Positions 1 to 6,216 of a DNA stretch of 11,635 bases are shown here, in pieces. This DNA is from an uncultured Treponema sp. (GTDB lineage: Bacteria > Spirochaetota > Spirochaetia > Treponematales > Treponemataceae). The notes under the pieces are model-generated. The model saw nothing but the letters and a program-made list of their open reading frames with translations, did not search any database and was not told the DNA's origin. The translations under genes and the position numbers were made by a program. Numbering within the stretch: position 1 is the stretch's first letter; each line of letters opens with the position of its first letter. Where the stretch lies: the NCBI GenBank assembly GCA_937885475.1, contig CAKZZR010000248.1:1-11635 (forward strand). Reading direction: 5' to 3'.

Positions 1-1199
1 GCTCGTCAAGCACAATTCTTGAGGCGGCAAAAGGCGTCATAAGCCACAACACCAACCGCAAGGACAAAAAACTGTGGAGCGGAAACGGCGACGGAAAGCC
101 GATTGAAATTTTCATGCCCGAAAACGAGACTGCGGAAGCCGATTTTATTGCGGAAAGCATCCAGGGAATCGCGATGGAGGAGCACCGAAAGTATGACGAA
201 TTTGGCGTGCTTATCCGCGCGAACACGCAGAGCCGCTTTATAGAAGAGGCGTTTTTGGAGAACAACATTCCCTACACCATGAGTGGCGGCACCAGTTTTT
301 TTGAGCGCAAGGAAATCAAGGATGTCATCAGCTATCTTCGCGTCATTGCAAACCACGACGACGACATAAACCTGCTCAGGATAATAAACACGCCGCGCAG
401 GGGAATCGGTCGCGCCGCAATACAAGCAATAAACGACGAGGCGGAAGCCCTGCAAAGCACGCTGTGGACGGCAATTCAGTCGCTCATAAAGGCAGAATCA
501 AGCCCCGCAAGCGAAGCGCTCAAAGAGGATTTGGAAGCCTTTGCAGAAATCATCGAAGGACACCGCCAGAAGCTTCTGAGCGGACGCGGACTTTCTAAAA
601 AGGTGCGAGAGCTTATTGAGGAAATCGACTACAAGGCGTATCTTGTGAGCGAATATTCAAAGAGCGAGAAGGCCGTTCAGTTCAAAATGAAGAACATTGA
701 ATACCTTCTGAACTCCATGGAAATGTGGGAAAACGACCCCGACAACGCAAATCCAAGCCTGTTCAATTACCTGAACCGCATTACGCTTATGAGCCGCGAC
801 GACGGAGACGATGAGAATGACAAGGGCAAGGTGAGCCTCATGACCATCCACGCGTCAAAAGGGCTGGAATTTCCGGTGGTGTTCATTGCCGGTGCAGAAG
901 AGGGGCTTATTCCCCACCAGCGCAGCGTGGACGAAAACGGTGGCGACGTTGAGGAAGAGCGCCGGCTTTTTTACGTGGCAATAACCCGCGCACGCGACAA
1001 GCTGCTCATCTCGTCATGCATGAAGCGGCGCAAGATGCAGGCAGTCATGGAATGCACGCCGAGCCGCTTTTTGGATGAGATTCCCGCGAACCTTGTGGAA
1101 TACCACGAGCCGCAGGAGGAGCTTTCCGCAGAAAAAACCCGCGATATTCTTGCAGACATGCTGAAGCAGTTCGCAAAGCCACAGGCTCCGACCGCATAA
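1..1199 (+). CDS. UvrD/PcrA/Rep-family superfamily 1 DNA helicase, C-terminal part (5' end outside window)
   Basis: The reading frame is open from the left edge (first full codon at base 3) and ends in TAA at 1197-1199, so the start and the N-terminal ATP-binding domain lie outside. The first visible residues, SSTILEAAKGVISHN, match the post-motif-III region of UvrD/PcrA/Rep helicases. Domain 2B and the second RecA-like domain follow. The later helicase motifs are clear: VSLMTIHASKGLEFPVVFIAG (about 833-894) is the motif V region, and EEERRLFYVAITRARDKL (about 954-1004) is motif VI with its arginine finger. The end, TPSRFLDEIP, is the usual PcrA/UvrD closing motif, followed by only about 35 residues, shorter than the Tudor-like tail of Bacillus PcrA. 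Family members are ATP-driven 3'-5' translocases used in repair, replication restart and removal of RecA or RNA polymerase. Which subfamily this belongs to cannot be settled from the fragment. The gene converges on the ABC-F gene. Confidence 0.93.
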   Translation, partial: SSSTILEAAKGVISHNTNRKDKKLWSGNGDGKPIEIFMPENETAEADFIAESIQGIAMEEHRKYDEFGVLIRANTQSRFIEEAFLENNIPYTMSGGTSFFERKEIKDVISYLRVIANHDDDINLLRIINTPRRGIGRAAIQAINDEAEALQSTLWTAIQSLIKAESSPASEALKEDLEAFAEIIEGHRQKLLSGRGLSKKVRELIEEIDYKAYLVSEYSKSEKAVQFKMKNIEYLLNSMEMWENDPDNANPSLFNYLNRITLMSRDDGDDENDKGKVSLMTIHASKGLEFPVVFIAGAEEGLIPHQRSVDENGGDVEEERRLFYVAITRARDKLLISSCMKRRKMQAVMECTPSRFLDEIPANLVEYHEPQEELSAEKTRDILADMLKQFAKPQAPTA

Positions 1200-1204
1200 A
1201 AAAA

Positions 1205-1248
1205 AGCCGTGCGCTCACATATCAAAATGTGAATGACACGGCTCTTTT
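1205..1248. terminator. Two-way intrinsic terminator between the UvrD-like and ABC-F genes
   Basis: A long hairpin fills the gap between two convergent stop codons. The outer stem AGCCGTG (1205-1211) pairs with CACGGCT (1237-1243), and the inner stem TCACAT (1215-1220) pairs with ATGTGA (1227-1232), leaving a 6-nt loop. A run of A before it and CTCTTTT after it give a U-rich tail on both strands, stronger on the minus strand. It can serve both genes. Confidence 0.85.
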
Positions 1249-1272
1249 CATCTCCATAACGGGGAGTTACGC

Positions 1273-2925
1273 TCACACGCGGTACTTAAGCTTCTTTCCG
1301 GTACCGGCGTACAGCTCCTTCCGCTGCTCGGTAATCACTTCGTCAGAAATATAGTCATCAAACGGCATCATGCGGTCAATCACGCCGTTCGGGGTAATCT
1401 CAACGATGCGGTTTGCAACGGACTGAATGAATTCGTGGTCGTGGCTGGTAAAAAGCACCACTCCCGGAAAATGAATCAGAGCCTCGTTCAAGGACTGAAT
1501 CGCCTCAAGGTCAAGATGGTTCGTAGGGTCATCAAGAACAAGGACGTTCGCACCGCTCAGCATGAGCTTACTAAGCATACATCTAACCTTCTCTCCTCCG
1601 GAAAGCACCTTAACTTTCTTAAGCGATTCGTCGCCGCTGAACAGCATTCGTCCCAAAAAACCTCGCACGTACGCGTCGTCCTGTTCCTTGGAATACTGCT
1701 TGAGCCATTCGGTGATGTTGTAGTCGTTTGCAAAATACGAGCTGTTGTCGCGCGGAAGATAAGTGTGGCTCGTCGTCTGTCCCCAGAAAACTTCGCCGTC
1801 CTCCGGCTTTTTTACCTCGTTTATGATGTCAAACAATGCAGAAATCGAATTATGCTCAATTCCCACAAACGCGATTTTGTCCGTGCGGTGAACGTTCAAG
1901 CTGAAATCCTTAAGAAGCTGAACGCCCTCGTCGTCCTTGTAGCAGATTTTTTTTATGTCAAGCACGTTGTTTCCAATCTCGCGGTCAGCCTTGAAGTTCA
2001 CATAGGGGAATTTGCGTGTTGAGACCGGCAAATCCTCCACGCTCTGGGCAAGCTTGTCGTAAATCTTCTTTCGGCTGGTAGCCTGCTTTGACTTTGCTGC
2101 GTTTGAGCTGAACCGAAGGATGAACTCCTTCAAGTCCTTCATCTTGTCCTCAGCCTTCTTCTGCTGCTCCTTTGCCTGTCGCTGCAGAACCTGAGTCATC
2201 TGATACCAGAAGTCGTAGTTTCCTGCAAACTGGGTGATTTTTCCGTAGTCAATGTCACAGATGAACGTGCAGACCGTATTCAGAAAGTGACGGTCGTGGC
2301 TTACGACGATTACGGTGTTCTCAAATTCCAAAAGGAAGTTCTCAAGCCAGGTAATTGATTCAATGTCCAAACCATTGGTAGGCTCGTCAAGAAGCAGGAT
2401 GTCCGGGTTTCCAAAAATCGCCTGAGCAAGGAGAACGCGCACCTTCTGACTTTCGTCCAAATCACTCATCATGCGGTCGTGGAATTCCTCCTCCAAGCCA
2501 AGACCAGAAAGCATCTGCTCAATCTGATTCTCCGCCTCGTAGCCGCCAATCTCGCCGAATTCCGCCTCAAGCTCCGCCGCACGGTTTCCGTCCTCCTCGG
2601 TAAAATCTGCCTTGGCATAAATCTCGTCGCGTGCCTTGCTTACCTCATACAGCTTAGGAAAGCCCATCATGACGGTTTCCTTTACGGAATAGCTGTCAAA
2701 TGCAAAGTGATCCTGCTTGAGAACGGCCATCCGCTCTCCAGTTGAGATGGAAATCTGACCGGAATCATGCTCAAGCTCGCCAGAAAGCACCTTGAGGAAG
2801 GTTGACTTTCCGGCTCCGTTGGCACCGGTGATTCCGTAGCAGTTTCCGTTGGTAAATTTTAGGTTCACGTCCTTGAACAGCGGCTTCTCGCTGAAGCTGA
2901 CGCTTACATCACTTACTGTAATCAT
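1273..2925 (-). CDS. ABC-F family ATPase, YbiT-like
   Basis: The 550-residue protein has two nucleotide-binding domains, no membrane segments and a charged linker, which defines the ABC-F class of cytosolic, mostly ribosome-acting ATPases. NBD1 has Walker A GANGAGKST (34-42), a weak signature LDESQ (156-160), Walker B ILLLDEPTNGLD (176-187) and the SHD switch (209-211). The linker (about 230-320) is rich in Lys, Gln and Glu and contains SKQATSRKK, typical of the arm that reaches the P-site tRNA. NBD2 has a degenerate Walker A (GIEHNSIS, 355-362), an intact signature LSGGEK (441-446), Walker B VLVLDDP (461-467, Asp where Glu is usual) and SHD (494-496). The closest named relative I recognise is YbiT. 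A role in translation is inferred from family; nothing marks it as a resistance protein. It starts 6 nt after the DEAD-box helicase stop, and its GGGAG site overlaps that gene's last codons, implying one operon. Confidence 0.93.
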   Translation of the reverse strand: MITVSDVSVSFSEKPLFKDVNLKFTNGNCYGITGANGAGKSTFLKVLSGELEHDSGQISISTGERMAVLKQDHFAFDSYSVKETVMMGFPKLYEVSKARDEIYAKADFTEEDGNRAAELEAEFGEIGGYEAENQIEQMLSGLGLEEEFHDRMMSDLDESQKVRVLLAQAIFGNPDILLLDEPTNGLDIESITWLENFLLEFENTVIVVSHDRHFLNTVCTFICDIDYGKITQFAGNYDFWYQMTQVLQRQAKEQQKKAEDKMKDLKEFILRFSSNAAKSKQATSRKKIYDKLAQSVEDLPVSTRKFPYVNFKADREIGNNVLDIKKICYKDDEGVQLLKDFSLNVHRTDKIAFVGIEHNSISALFDIINEVKKPEDGEVFWGQTTSHTYLPRDNSSYFANDYNITEWLKQYSKEQDDAYVRGFLGRMLFSGDESLKKVKVLSGGEKVRCMLSKLMLSGANVLVLDDPTNHLDLEAIQSLNEALIHFPGVVLFTSHDHEFIQSVANRIVEITPNGVIDRMMPFDDYISDEVITEQRKELYAGTGKKLKYRV

Positions 2926-2931
2926 GGTCTG

Positions 2932-4647
2932 TTATCTCCCAAAGAACGCCTTTATGCGGGCAAACAAGCCCTTCTTCTGCGGCTGAGGAGCCGGTGCCGT
3001 CCTGTGCTGAACGCCCTTCTGAGCGCCGCCGGAAGGACGGTTCTTTCCCTTGCCTTTTCCATAATTTGCATAGGAACCCTTGAGCGCCTGAGACTTGTAG
3101 CCGGCAGAATACCCATTTTTTCTGGTTCCGTATTTTTCCTTGTAGACCTTCATGCGGTCCTCAAAAGACAGGTTCTCCATTTCAGAAAGCCTCTGCGTGC
3201 GGTCATATTTTTTACCGGAAGCCTTATAGCCGTCCTTCTTATGGGAATCCTTCTTGTAGTCATCCCGTTTATAGCCGTCCTTTTTATATCCGTCCCTCTT
3301 GCCCTTGTAGCCGTCCGAGCGCCGTTTGAAGTCGCCCTCGTTCCGTGCGCCGTGGGAAGCTCGTCCTCCTCTGCTTGTTCGCTCGCGCCGTCCGCCGCGT
3401 CCTTCGTATTCATCGTCGTCGCGCCAGTTTTCAGTCTTGATGTAAATTCCGGCGCTCTTGTCCTCAAGCATCTGTTCGGGGTATGCAACCTTTGCAGGAA
3501 TGGTCATCTCTATATAGCGCTCAATTGCAGGAAGGCTGTATACGTCCTGCTCAGAGCAGAAGGTGTATGCTTTGCCTGACTTTCCGGCACGTGCGGTACG
3601 ACCGATGCGGTGAACGTAATTCTCAGATTCGTTCGGAAGGTCATAGTTGATTACCATAGCAAGGTCGTCAACGTCAATTCCGCGCGCGGCAACGTCCGTA
3701 GCAACAAGAACAGGTACCGTTCCTGCCTTGAATTCATTCAGAATCTTCATGCGGCGGCTCTGCGGAAGGTCTCCGATGATAAAGCCGGCTTTTATTCCGT
3801 TGATTTCAAGGCGCTTTGCCACAACCTCGCAGCTGCGCTTTGTATTGCAGAAAATGATGACGCTTGCCGGATTCTCATTTTTGAGGATTCCGATAAGCAG
3901 CTTCATCTTCTCATCGCTTGAGACGTGAAGAAGCTCCTGGTCTATTTCTGAGACGGTGATGTTCTCAGCCTCAATCTCAATTTCCTTTGCGTCACGGGTG
4001 TATTCCCATGCAAGGTTTTTTACGTAGGTATTGAGAGTCGCGCTGAACAGCATGGTCTGGCGCTGGTCATTCGCCGGAATCTGCTTCATGATTTTGCGAA
4101 GATCCGGATAGAAGCCCATGTCAAACATACGGTCAGCCTCGTCAATTACAACGAAGGAAACGTCGGCGAGCGAAAGATTTCCGCCCTCCTGAAGGTCAAT
4201 GAGCCGACCCGGTGTTCCAACGATAATGTCGATGCCGTTTTTAATGGCCGCAATCTGCTTTTCATAACCGACGCCGCCATATACGCTGAACGCCTTAAGT
4301 CCCGCTGGAGAACAGAGCGTCTTTGCCTCCTCTTCCACCTGCACGGCAAGCTCGCGGGTAGGAACCATAACCAATGCCTTTGCACCGGTTCCTTTTGAAA
4401 GCATTTCTTGTATTATAGCAACAAGGTAAGCTGCAGTTTTTCCGGTTCCCGTCTGAGACTGAACATAGAGGTCAGAACCATCCTGCGAAAGACTTAAAAC
4501 CTGTTCCTGAACAGGAGTACAAGTTGTGTAGCCGGCTGCCTTGAGACCTTCAAGCAACCGCTCATTCAAATTAAATTCTTTAAAATCCATAGGACTACTA
4601 TAAACTTTTTCTTCTATCATTACAATATTACTTGAAACAATCAGCAT
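2932..4647 (-). CDS. DEAD-box ATP-dependent RNA helicase with long basic tail
   Basis: All DEAD-box motifs are present (numbered from the ATG at 4647): Q motif around F25-Q47, I SQTGTGKT (64-71), Ia PTREL (96-100), Ib TPGR (145-148), II DEAD (169-172), III SAT (202-204), IV IIFCNT (264-269), V ATDVAARGIDV (316-326) and VI HRIGRTAR (346-353). A basic, Gly/Arg/Lys-rich tail of about 160 residues follows. It includes tandem KDGYK-like repeats and ends in a possible amphipathic helix, GLFARIKAFFGR. Such tails bind RNA in RhlE/CsdA-like helicases acting in ribosome assembly or mRNA turnover; the exact role here is unknown. The start is uncertain: in-frame ATGs lie at 4647, 4620 and 4590, none with a Shine-Dalgarno site. 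Family length favours 4590 (552 residues, starting MDFKEF). A -10 box only 5 nt before 4647 favours a leaderless start there. It is the first gene of an operon with the ABC-F gene. Confidence 0.93.
   Translation of the reverse strand: MLIVSSNIVMIEEKVYSSPMDFKEFNLNERLLEGLKAAGYTTCTPVQEQVLSLSQDGSDLYVQSQTGTGKTAAYLVAIIQEMLSKGTGAKALVMVPTRELAVQVEEEAKTLCSPAGLKAFSVYGGVGYEKQIAAIKNGIDIIVGTPGRLIDLQEGGNLSLADVSFVVIDEADRMFDMGFYPDLRKIMKQIPANDQRQTMLFSATLNTYVKNLAWEYTRDAKEIEIEAENITVSEIDQELLHVSSDEKMKLLIGILKNENPASVIIFCNTKRSCEVVAKRLEINGIKAGFIIGDLPQSRRMKILNEFKAGTVPVLVATDVAARGIDVDDLAMVINYDLPNESENYVHRIGRTARAGKSGKAYTFCSEQDVYSLPAIERYIEMTIPAKVAYPEQMLEDKSAGIYIKTENWRDDDEYEGRGGRRERTSRGGRASHGARNEGDFKRRSDGYKGKRDGYKKDGYKRDDYKKDSHKKDGYKASGKKYDRTQRLSEMENLSFEDRMKVYKEKYGTRKNGYSAGYKSQALKGSYANYGKGKGKNRPSGGAQKGVQHRTAPAPQPQKKGLFARIKAFFGR
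2936..2940 (-). promoter_or_regulatory. Ribosome binding site of the ABC-F gene, overlapping the helicase 3' end
   Basis: GGGAG on the minus strand lies one base before the helicase TAA (2932-2934) and 10 nt before the ABC-F ATG (2923-2925). Ribosomes finishing the helicase would uncover it, so translational coupling is likely. Confidence 0.7.
3223..3315 (-). repeat. Tandem 15-bp repeats coding for KDGYK-like units in the helicase tail
   Basis: Residues 445-475 of the helicase read as one DGYK unit, a short spacer, then five consecutive 5-residue units of the form [K/R]-D-[G/D/S]-[Y/H]-K. The DNA shows matching diverged 15-bp repeats. The repeat adds alternating positive charge and aromatic residues, as expected for a flexible RNA-binding tail. 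Confidence 0.8.
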
Positions 4648-4660
4648 CTTTTACTATAAT
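4632..4660 (+). promoter_or_regulatory. Promoter of rpmE, sigma-70 type
   Basis: TTGAAA (4632-4637), a 17-nt spacer and a perfect TATAAT (4655-4660) predict transcription from about 4667 and a leader of about 80 nt before rpmE. The promoter overlaps the opposite-strand helicase promoter and the start of the helicase gene. Confidence 0.8.
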
Positions 4661-4679
4661 GCTAAAACTTATATTTCAA
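4653..4679 (-). promoter_or_regulatory. Candidate promoter for the DEAD-box helicase / ABC-F operon
   Basis: On the minus strand TTGAAA (4679-4674) is followed 15 nt later by TATAGT (4658-4653). The spacing is shorter than ideal. TATAGT ends 5 nt before the most upstream ATG at 4647, so transcription would start about at that codon. A second -10-like sequence, TACAAT (4687-4682), would give a short leader instead. Confidence 0.5.
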
Positions 4680-4687
4680 TATTGTAT

Positions 4688-4730
4688 GTTGTGGCATCGT
4701 TTTGAACGTCGTTCCGCGCTGCCGGGCAAC
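4688..4730 (+). promoter_or_regulatory. Possible structured 5' leader of rpmE
   Basis: The leader can fold as nested helices: GTTG (4688-4691) with CAAC (4727-4730), GGCA (4693-4696) with TGCC (4720-4723), and a tip hairpin GAAC (4704-4707) with GTTC (4711-4714). It ends 6 nt before the Shine-Dalgarno site. E. coli L31 is known to repress its own mRNA through the leader; a similar role here is inference. The stems are short. Confidence 0.35.
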
Positions 4731-4747
4731 TACAGTGGGAGTAAAAA

Positions 4748-4960
4748 ATGAAAAAAGGTATCCACCCGGATTACAAACTTACAAAGATTACCTGCGTTTG
4801 CGGCAACGTAATCGAAACTCGCTCAACCGTTGAGAACATCAGCGTTGAAATCTGCTCTGCCTGCCACCCGTTCTACACAGGAAAACAGAAGCTTGTAGAC
4901 ACAGCAGGACGTATCGACCGCTTTAACAAGCGCTACGGCATCAAGAGCGAAGCAAAATAA
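4748..4960 (+). CDS. rpmE: 50S ribosomal protein L31, zinc-binding form
   Basis: The 70-residue protein MKKGIHPDY... is L31, a small protein at the large-subunit central protuberance that helps form the bridge to the 30S head. The zinc-binding cysteines are all there: C16 and C18 (CVC) and C36 and C39 (CSAC), so this is the C+ form rather than the zinc-independent paralogue used under zinc starvation. The following HPFYTGKQKLVDTAGRIDRFNKRYG is the highly conserved L31 core. The start is supported by GGGAG at 4737-4741, 6 nt before ATG. The gene stands alone between its promoter and a terminator. I recall rpmE lying next to rho in Bacillus and in T. pallidum; here the RlmK-like methyltransferase sits between them and rpmE is on the opposite strand to rho. 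Confidence 0.97.
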   Translation: MKKGIHPDYKLTKITCVCGNVIETRSTVENISVEICSACHPFYTGKQKLVDTAGRIDRFNKRYGIKSEAK

Positions 4961-4973
4961 CCTTGCAGAATGC

Positions 4974-5005
4974 AAAAAAACTGCCTCATTGAAGGCAGTT
5001 TTTTT
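4974..5005. terminator. Two-way intrinsic terminator between rpmE and the RlmK-like gene
   Basis: AACTGCC (4979-4985) pairs with GGCAGTT (4994-5000) around an 8-nt loop, flanked by seven A on the left and seven T on the right. It can end rpmE on the + strand and the RlmK-like gene on the minus strand. Confidence 0.92.
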
Positions 5006-5019
5006 ATCTCCTAATAATT

Positions 5020-6108
5020 TCAGTACAGAACGATTTTCCAGCAGCGGTGGCACTTTGTTCCCTCAAAATCCCTTGGAACGGTAGCCGCCGTAATGTCCCT
5101 GCACTGCGTATTCTTTGGAAGCCGCTTCTCATCAAAGGAAAGCCGGCTGCTGTTCGTAGAAAAATACAGTATACCGTTTGGATTCAGAAGGCTCACGCAC
5201 TGCTCCACCAGAAGCGGCCAGTCGCGGTTTATGTCAAGAATGTTTTCCGACGACTTTGAGTTGCTGAACGTAGGCGGATCCAGAACGATAATGTCAAAGC
5301 GCGGCGCGGAAGACACGTTCTCCGACCGCTGCAAGAGCCATTTTATGGCATCAGCCTTTGTAAACACATATTTTTTTGCGTCAGAAAATCCGTTCTGCGC
5401 CATATTGTTCCGCGCCATGCCTAGATACGTGTTCGACAAATCCACGGACTCCACATACGAAGCGCCGCCTGCCGCCGCATACACGCTGAAGCTTCCGGTA
5501 TAGCAGAACAGGTTAAGCACGCGCTTTCCACCAGCATTCTCGCGTAACAAGGCACGCAAAGGTCGGTGGTCAAAAAAAAGCCCCGTATCAAGATAACTGG
5601 TAAGATTCACGGAAAAAAACAAGTCCTGCTCATGCACGATGCCGCAGAGCGCAGCTCCTTCCGCGGACTTCTCATACTGGCTCAAGCCTTTCTGCTGGCG
5701 GCGCATTTTTTTTATCACATGTGAGACCGGAATGCTGAGCGCATAGCTTGCGCTTATCGCCATAAGAGAAAGCCACGCAGTTTCCTCGTCCTCTGGCTTT
5801 TCATAGGGGCGCTCATACAGGTACAGCACGGCATATCGGCGCGATTCCAGCTCCTTTTCTATGAGCGGGTCATTTGCAGCAACACGCGCGTTCTGCTCCG
5901 CAACAAATGCCTTACGCTCATCGCTGCCATGCAGCTCCTCCGGCAGGAATTCATACACGTCCAATGAAAGCGGAATTTCGGGAATGTCGCGGTCATACAC
6001 ACGGTAGCAGCCCGCCCCGCTCTTTCTGGCCCACTTGCGAAGCTCCCTGTATTTTTTTTTAAGGCGGTTCGTAAACAAATCCGCCTGATACGAGTCCTTA
6101 TTTTCCAT
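5020..6108 (-). CDS. RlmK-like 23S rRNA (guanine-N7) methyltransferase, stand-alone
   Basis: The 362-residue protein resembles the C-terminal RlmK half of E. coli RlmKL (YcbY), which makes m7G2069 in 23S rRNA. The RlmK-type N-terminal module is visible: FTNRLKKKYRELRKWARKSGAGCYRVYDRDIPE (12-44), then RRQQKGLSQYEK (136-147) and VNLTSYLDTGLFFDHRPLR (167-185). The Rossmann methyltransferase domain follows, with SAM motif I LNLFCYTGSFS (198-208), the acidic ribose contact SVDLS (221-225) and motif IV DPPTFSNSK (277-285). There is no THUMP/RlmL half and no PUA domain, so RlmI is less likely. rRNA guanine methylation is inferred from these matches; the exact base is not proven. No Shine-Dalgarno site precedes the ATG, and a -10 box ends 7 nt before it, suggesting a leaderless mRNA. 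It has its own promoter after the rho terminator. Confidence 0.85.
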   Translation of the reverse strand: MENKDSYQADLFTNRLKKKYRELRKWARKSGAGCYRVYDRDIPEIPLSLDVYEFLPEELHGSDERKAFVAEQNARVAANDPLIEKELESRRYAVLYLYERPYEKPEDEETAWLSLMAISASYALSIPVSHVIKKMRRQQKGLSQYEKSAEGAALCGIVHEQDLFFSVNLTSYLDTGLFFDHRPLRALLRENAGGKRVLNLFCYTGSFSVYAAAGGASYVESVDLSNTYLGMARNNMAQNGFSDAKKYVFTKADAIKWLLQRSENVSSAPRFDIIVLDPPTFSNSKSSENILDINRDWPLLVEQCVSLLNPNGILYFSTNSSRLSFDEKRLPKNTQCRDITAATVPRDFEGTKCHRCWKIVLY

Positions 6109-6115
6109 AGCTCAG

Positions 6116-6144
6116 ACTGTAGCACATTTTTGCATTCTTGCCGA
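6116..6144 (-). promoter_or_regulatory. Candidate promoter of the RlmK-like gene, abutting its start codon
   Basis: On the minus strand TCGGCA (6144-6139), a 17-nt spacer and TACAGT (6121-6116) precede the ATG by 7 nt. The -10 box has an upstream TG (TGC-TACAGT), an extended -10 that would offset the weak -35. Transcription would start about at the A of the start codon. Confidence 0.5.
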
Positions 6145-6155
6145 CCGTTCCGCAT

Positions 6156-6192
6156 AAAAAAGACCTTCTGCACCGTGGCACAGCAGGTCTTT
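6156..6192 (-). terminator. Intrinsic terminator after rho
   Basis: On the minus strand AAAGACCT and AGGTCTTT pair, extended beyond one mismatch by CTG/CAG, around a 10-nt loop. The U-rich run (TCTTTTTTAT) starts within the descending arm. It lies 24 nt after the rho stop, so rho transcripts end before the methyltransferase gene. Confidence 0.85.
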
Positions 6193-6216
6193 CGTGTAAT
6201 TTCCGTTCAGGAACGC

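Noticed and set aside
1435..2022. Long + strand open frame of 195 codons inside the ABC-F gene
   Set aside because: It lies antisense to a clear ABC-F gene, has no recognisable domain and is explained by the codon composition of the opposite strand.
3223..3315. Tandem repeat considered as a CRISPR-like or mobile repeat
   Set aside because: Units are 15 bp, in frame and code for a protein repeat; there are no unique spacers.
3150..3488. 112-codon frame within the repetitive tail of the helicase, same strand
   Set aside because: It follows from the repetitive, basic codon pattern of the real frame; the helicase frame is intact across it.
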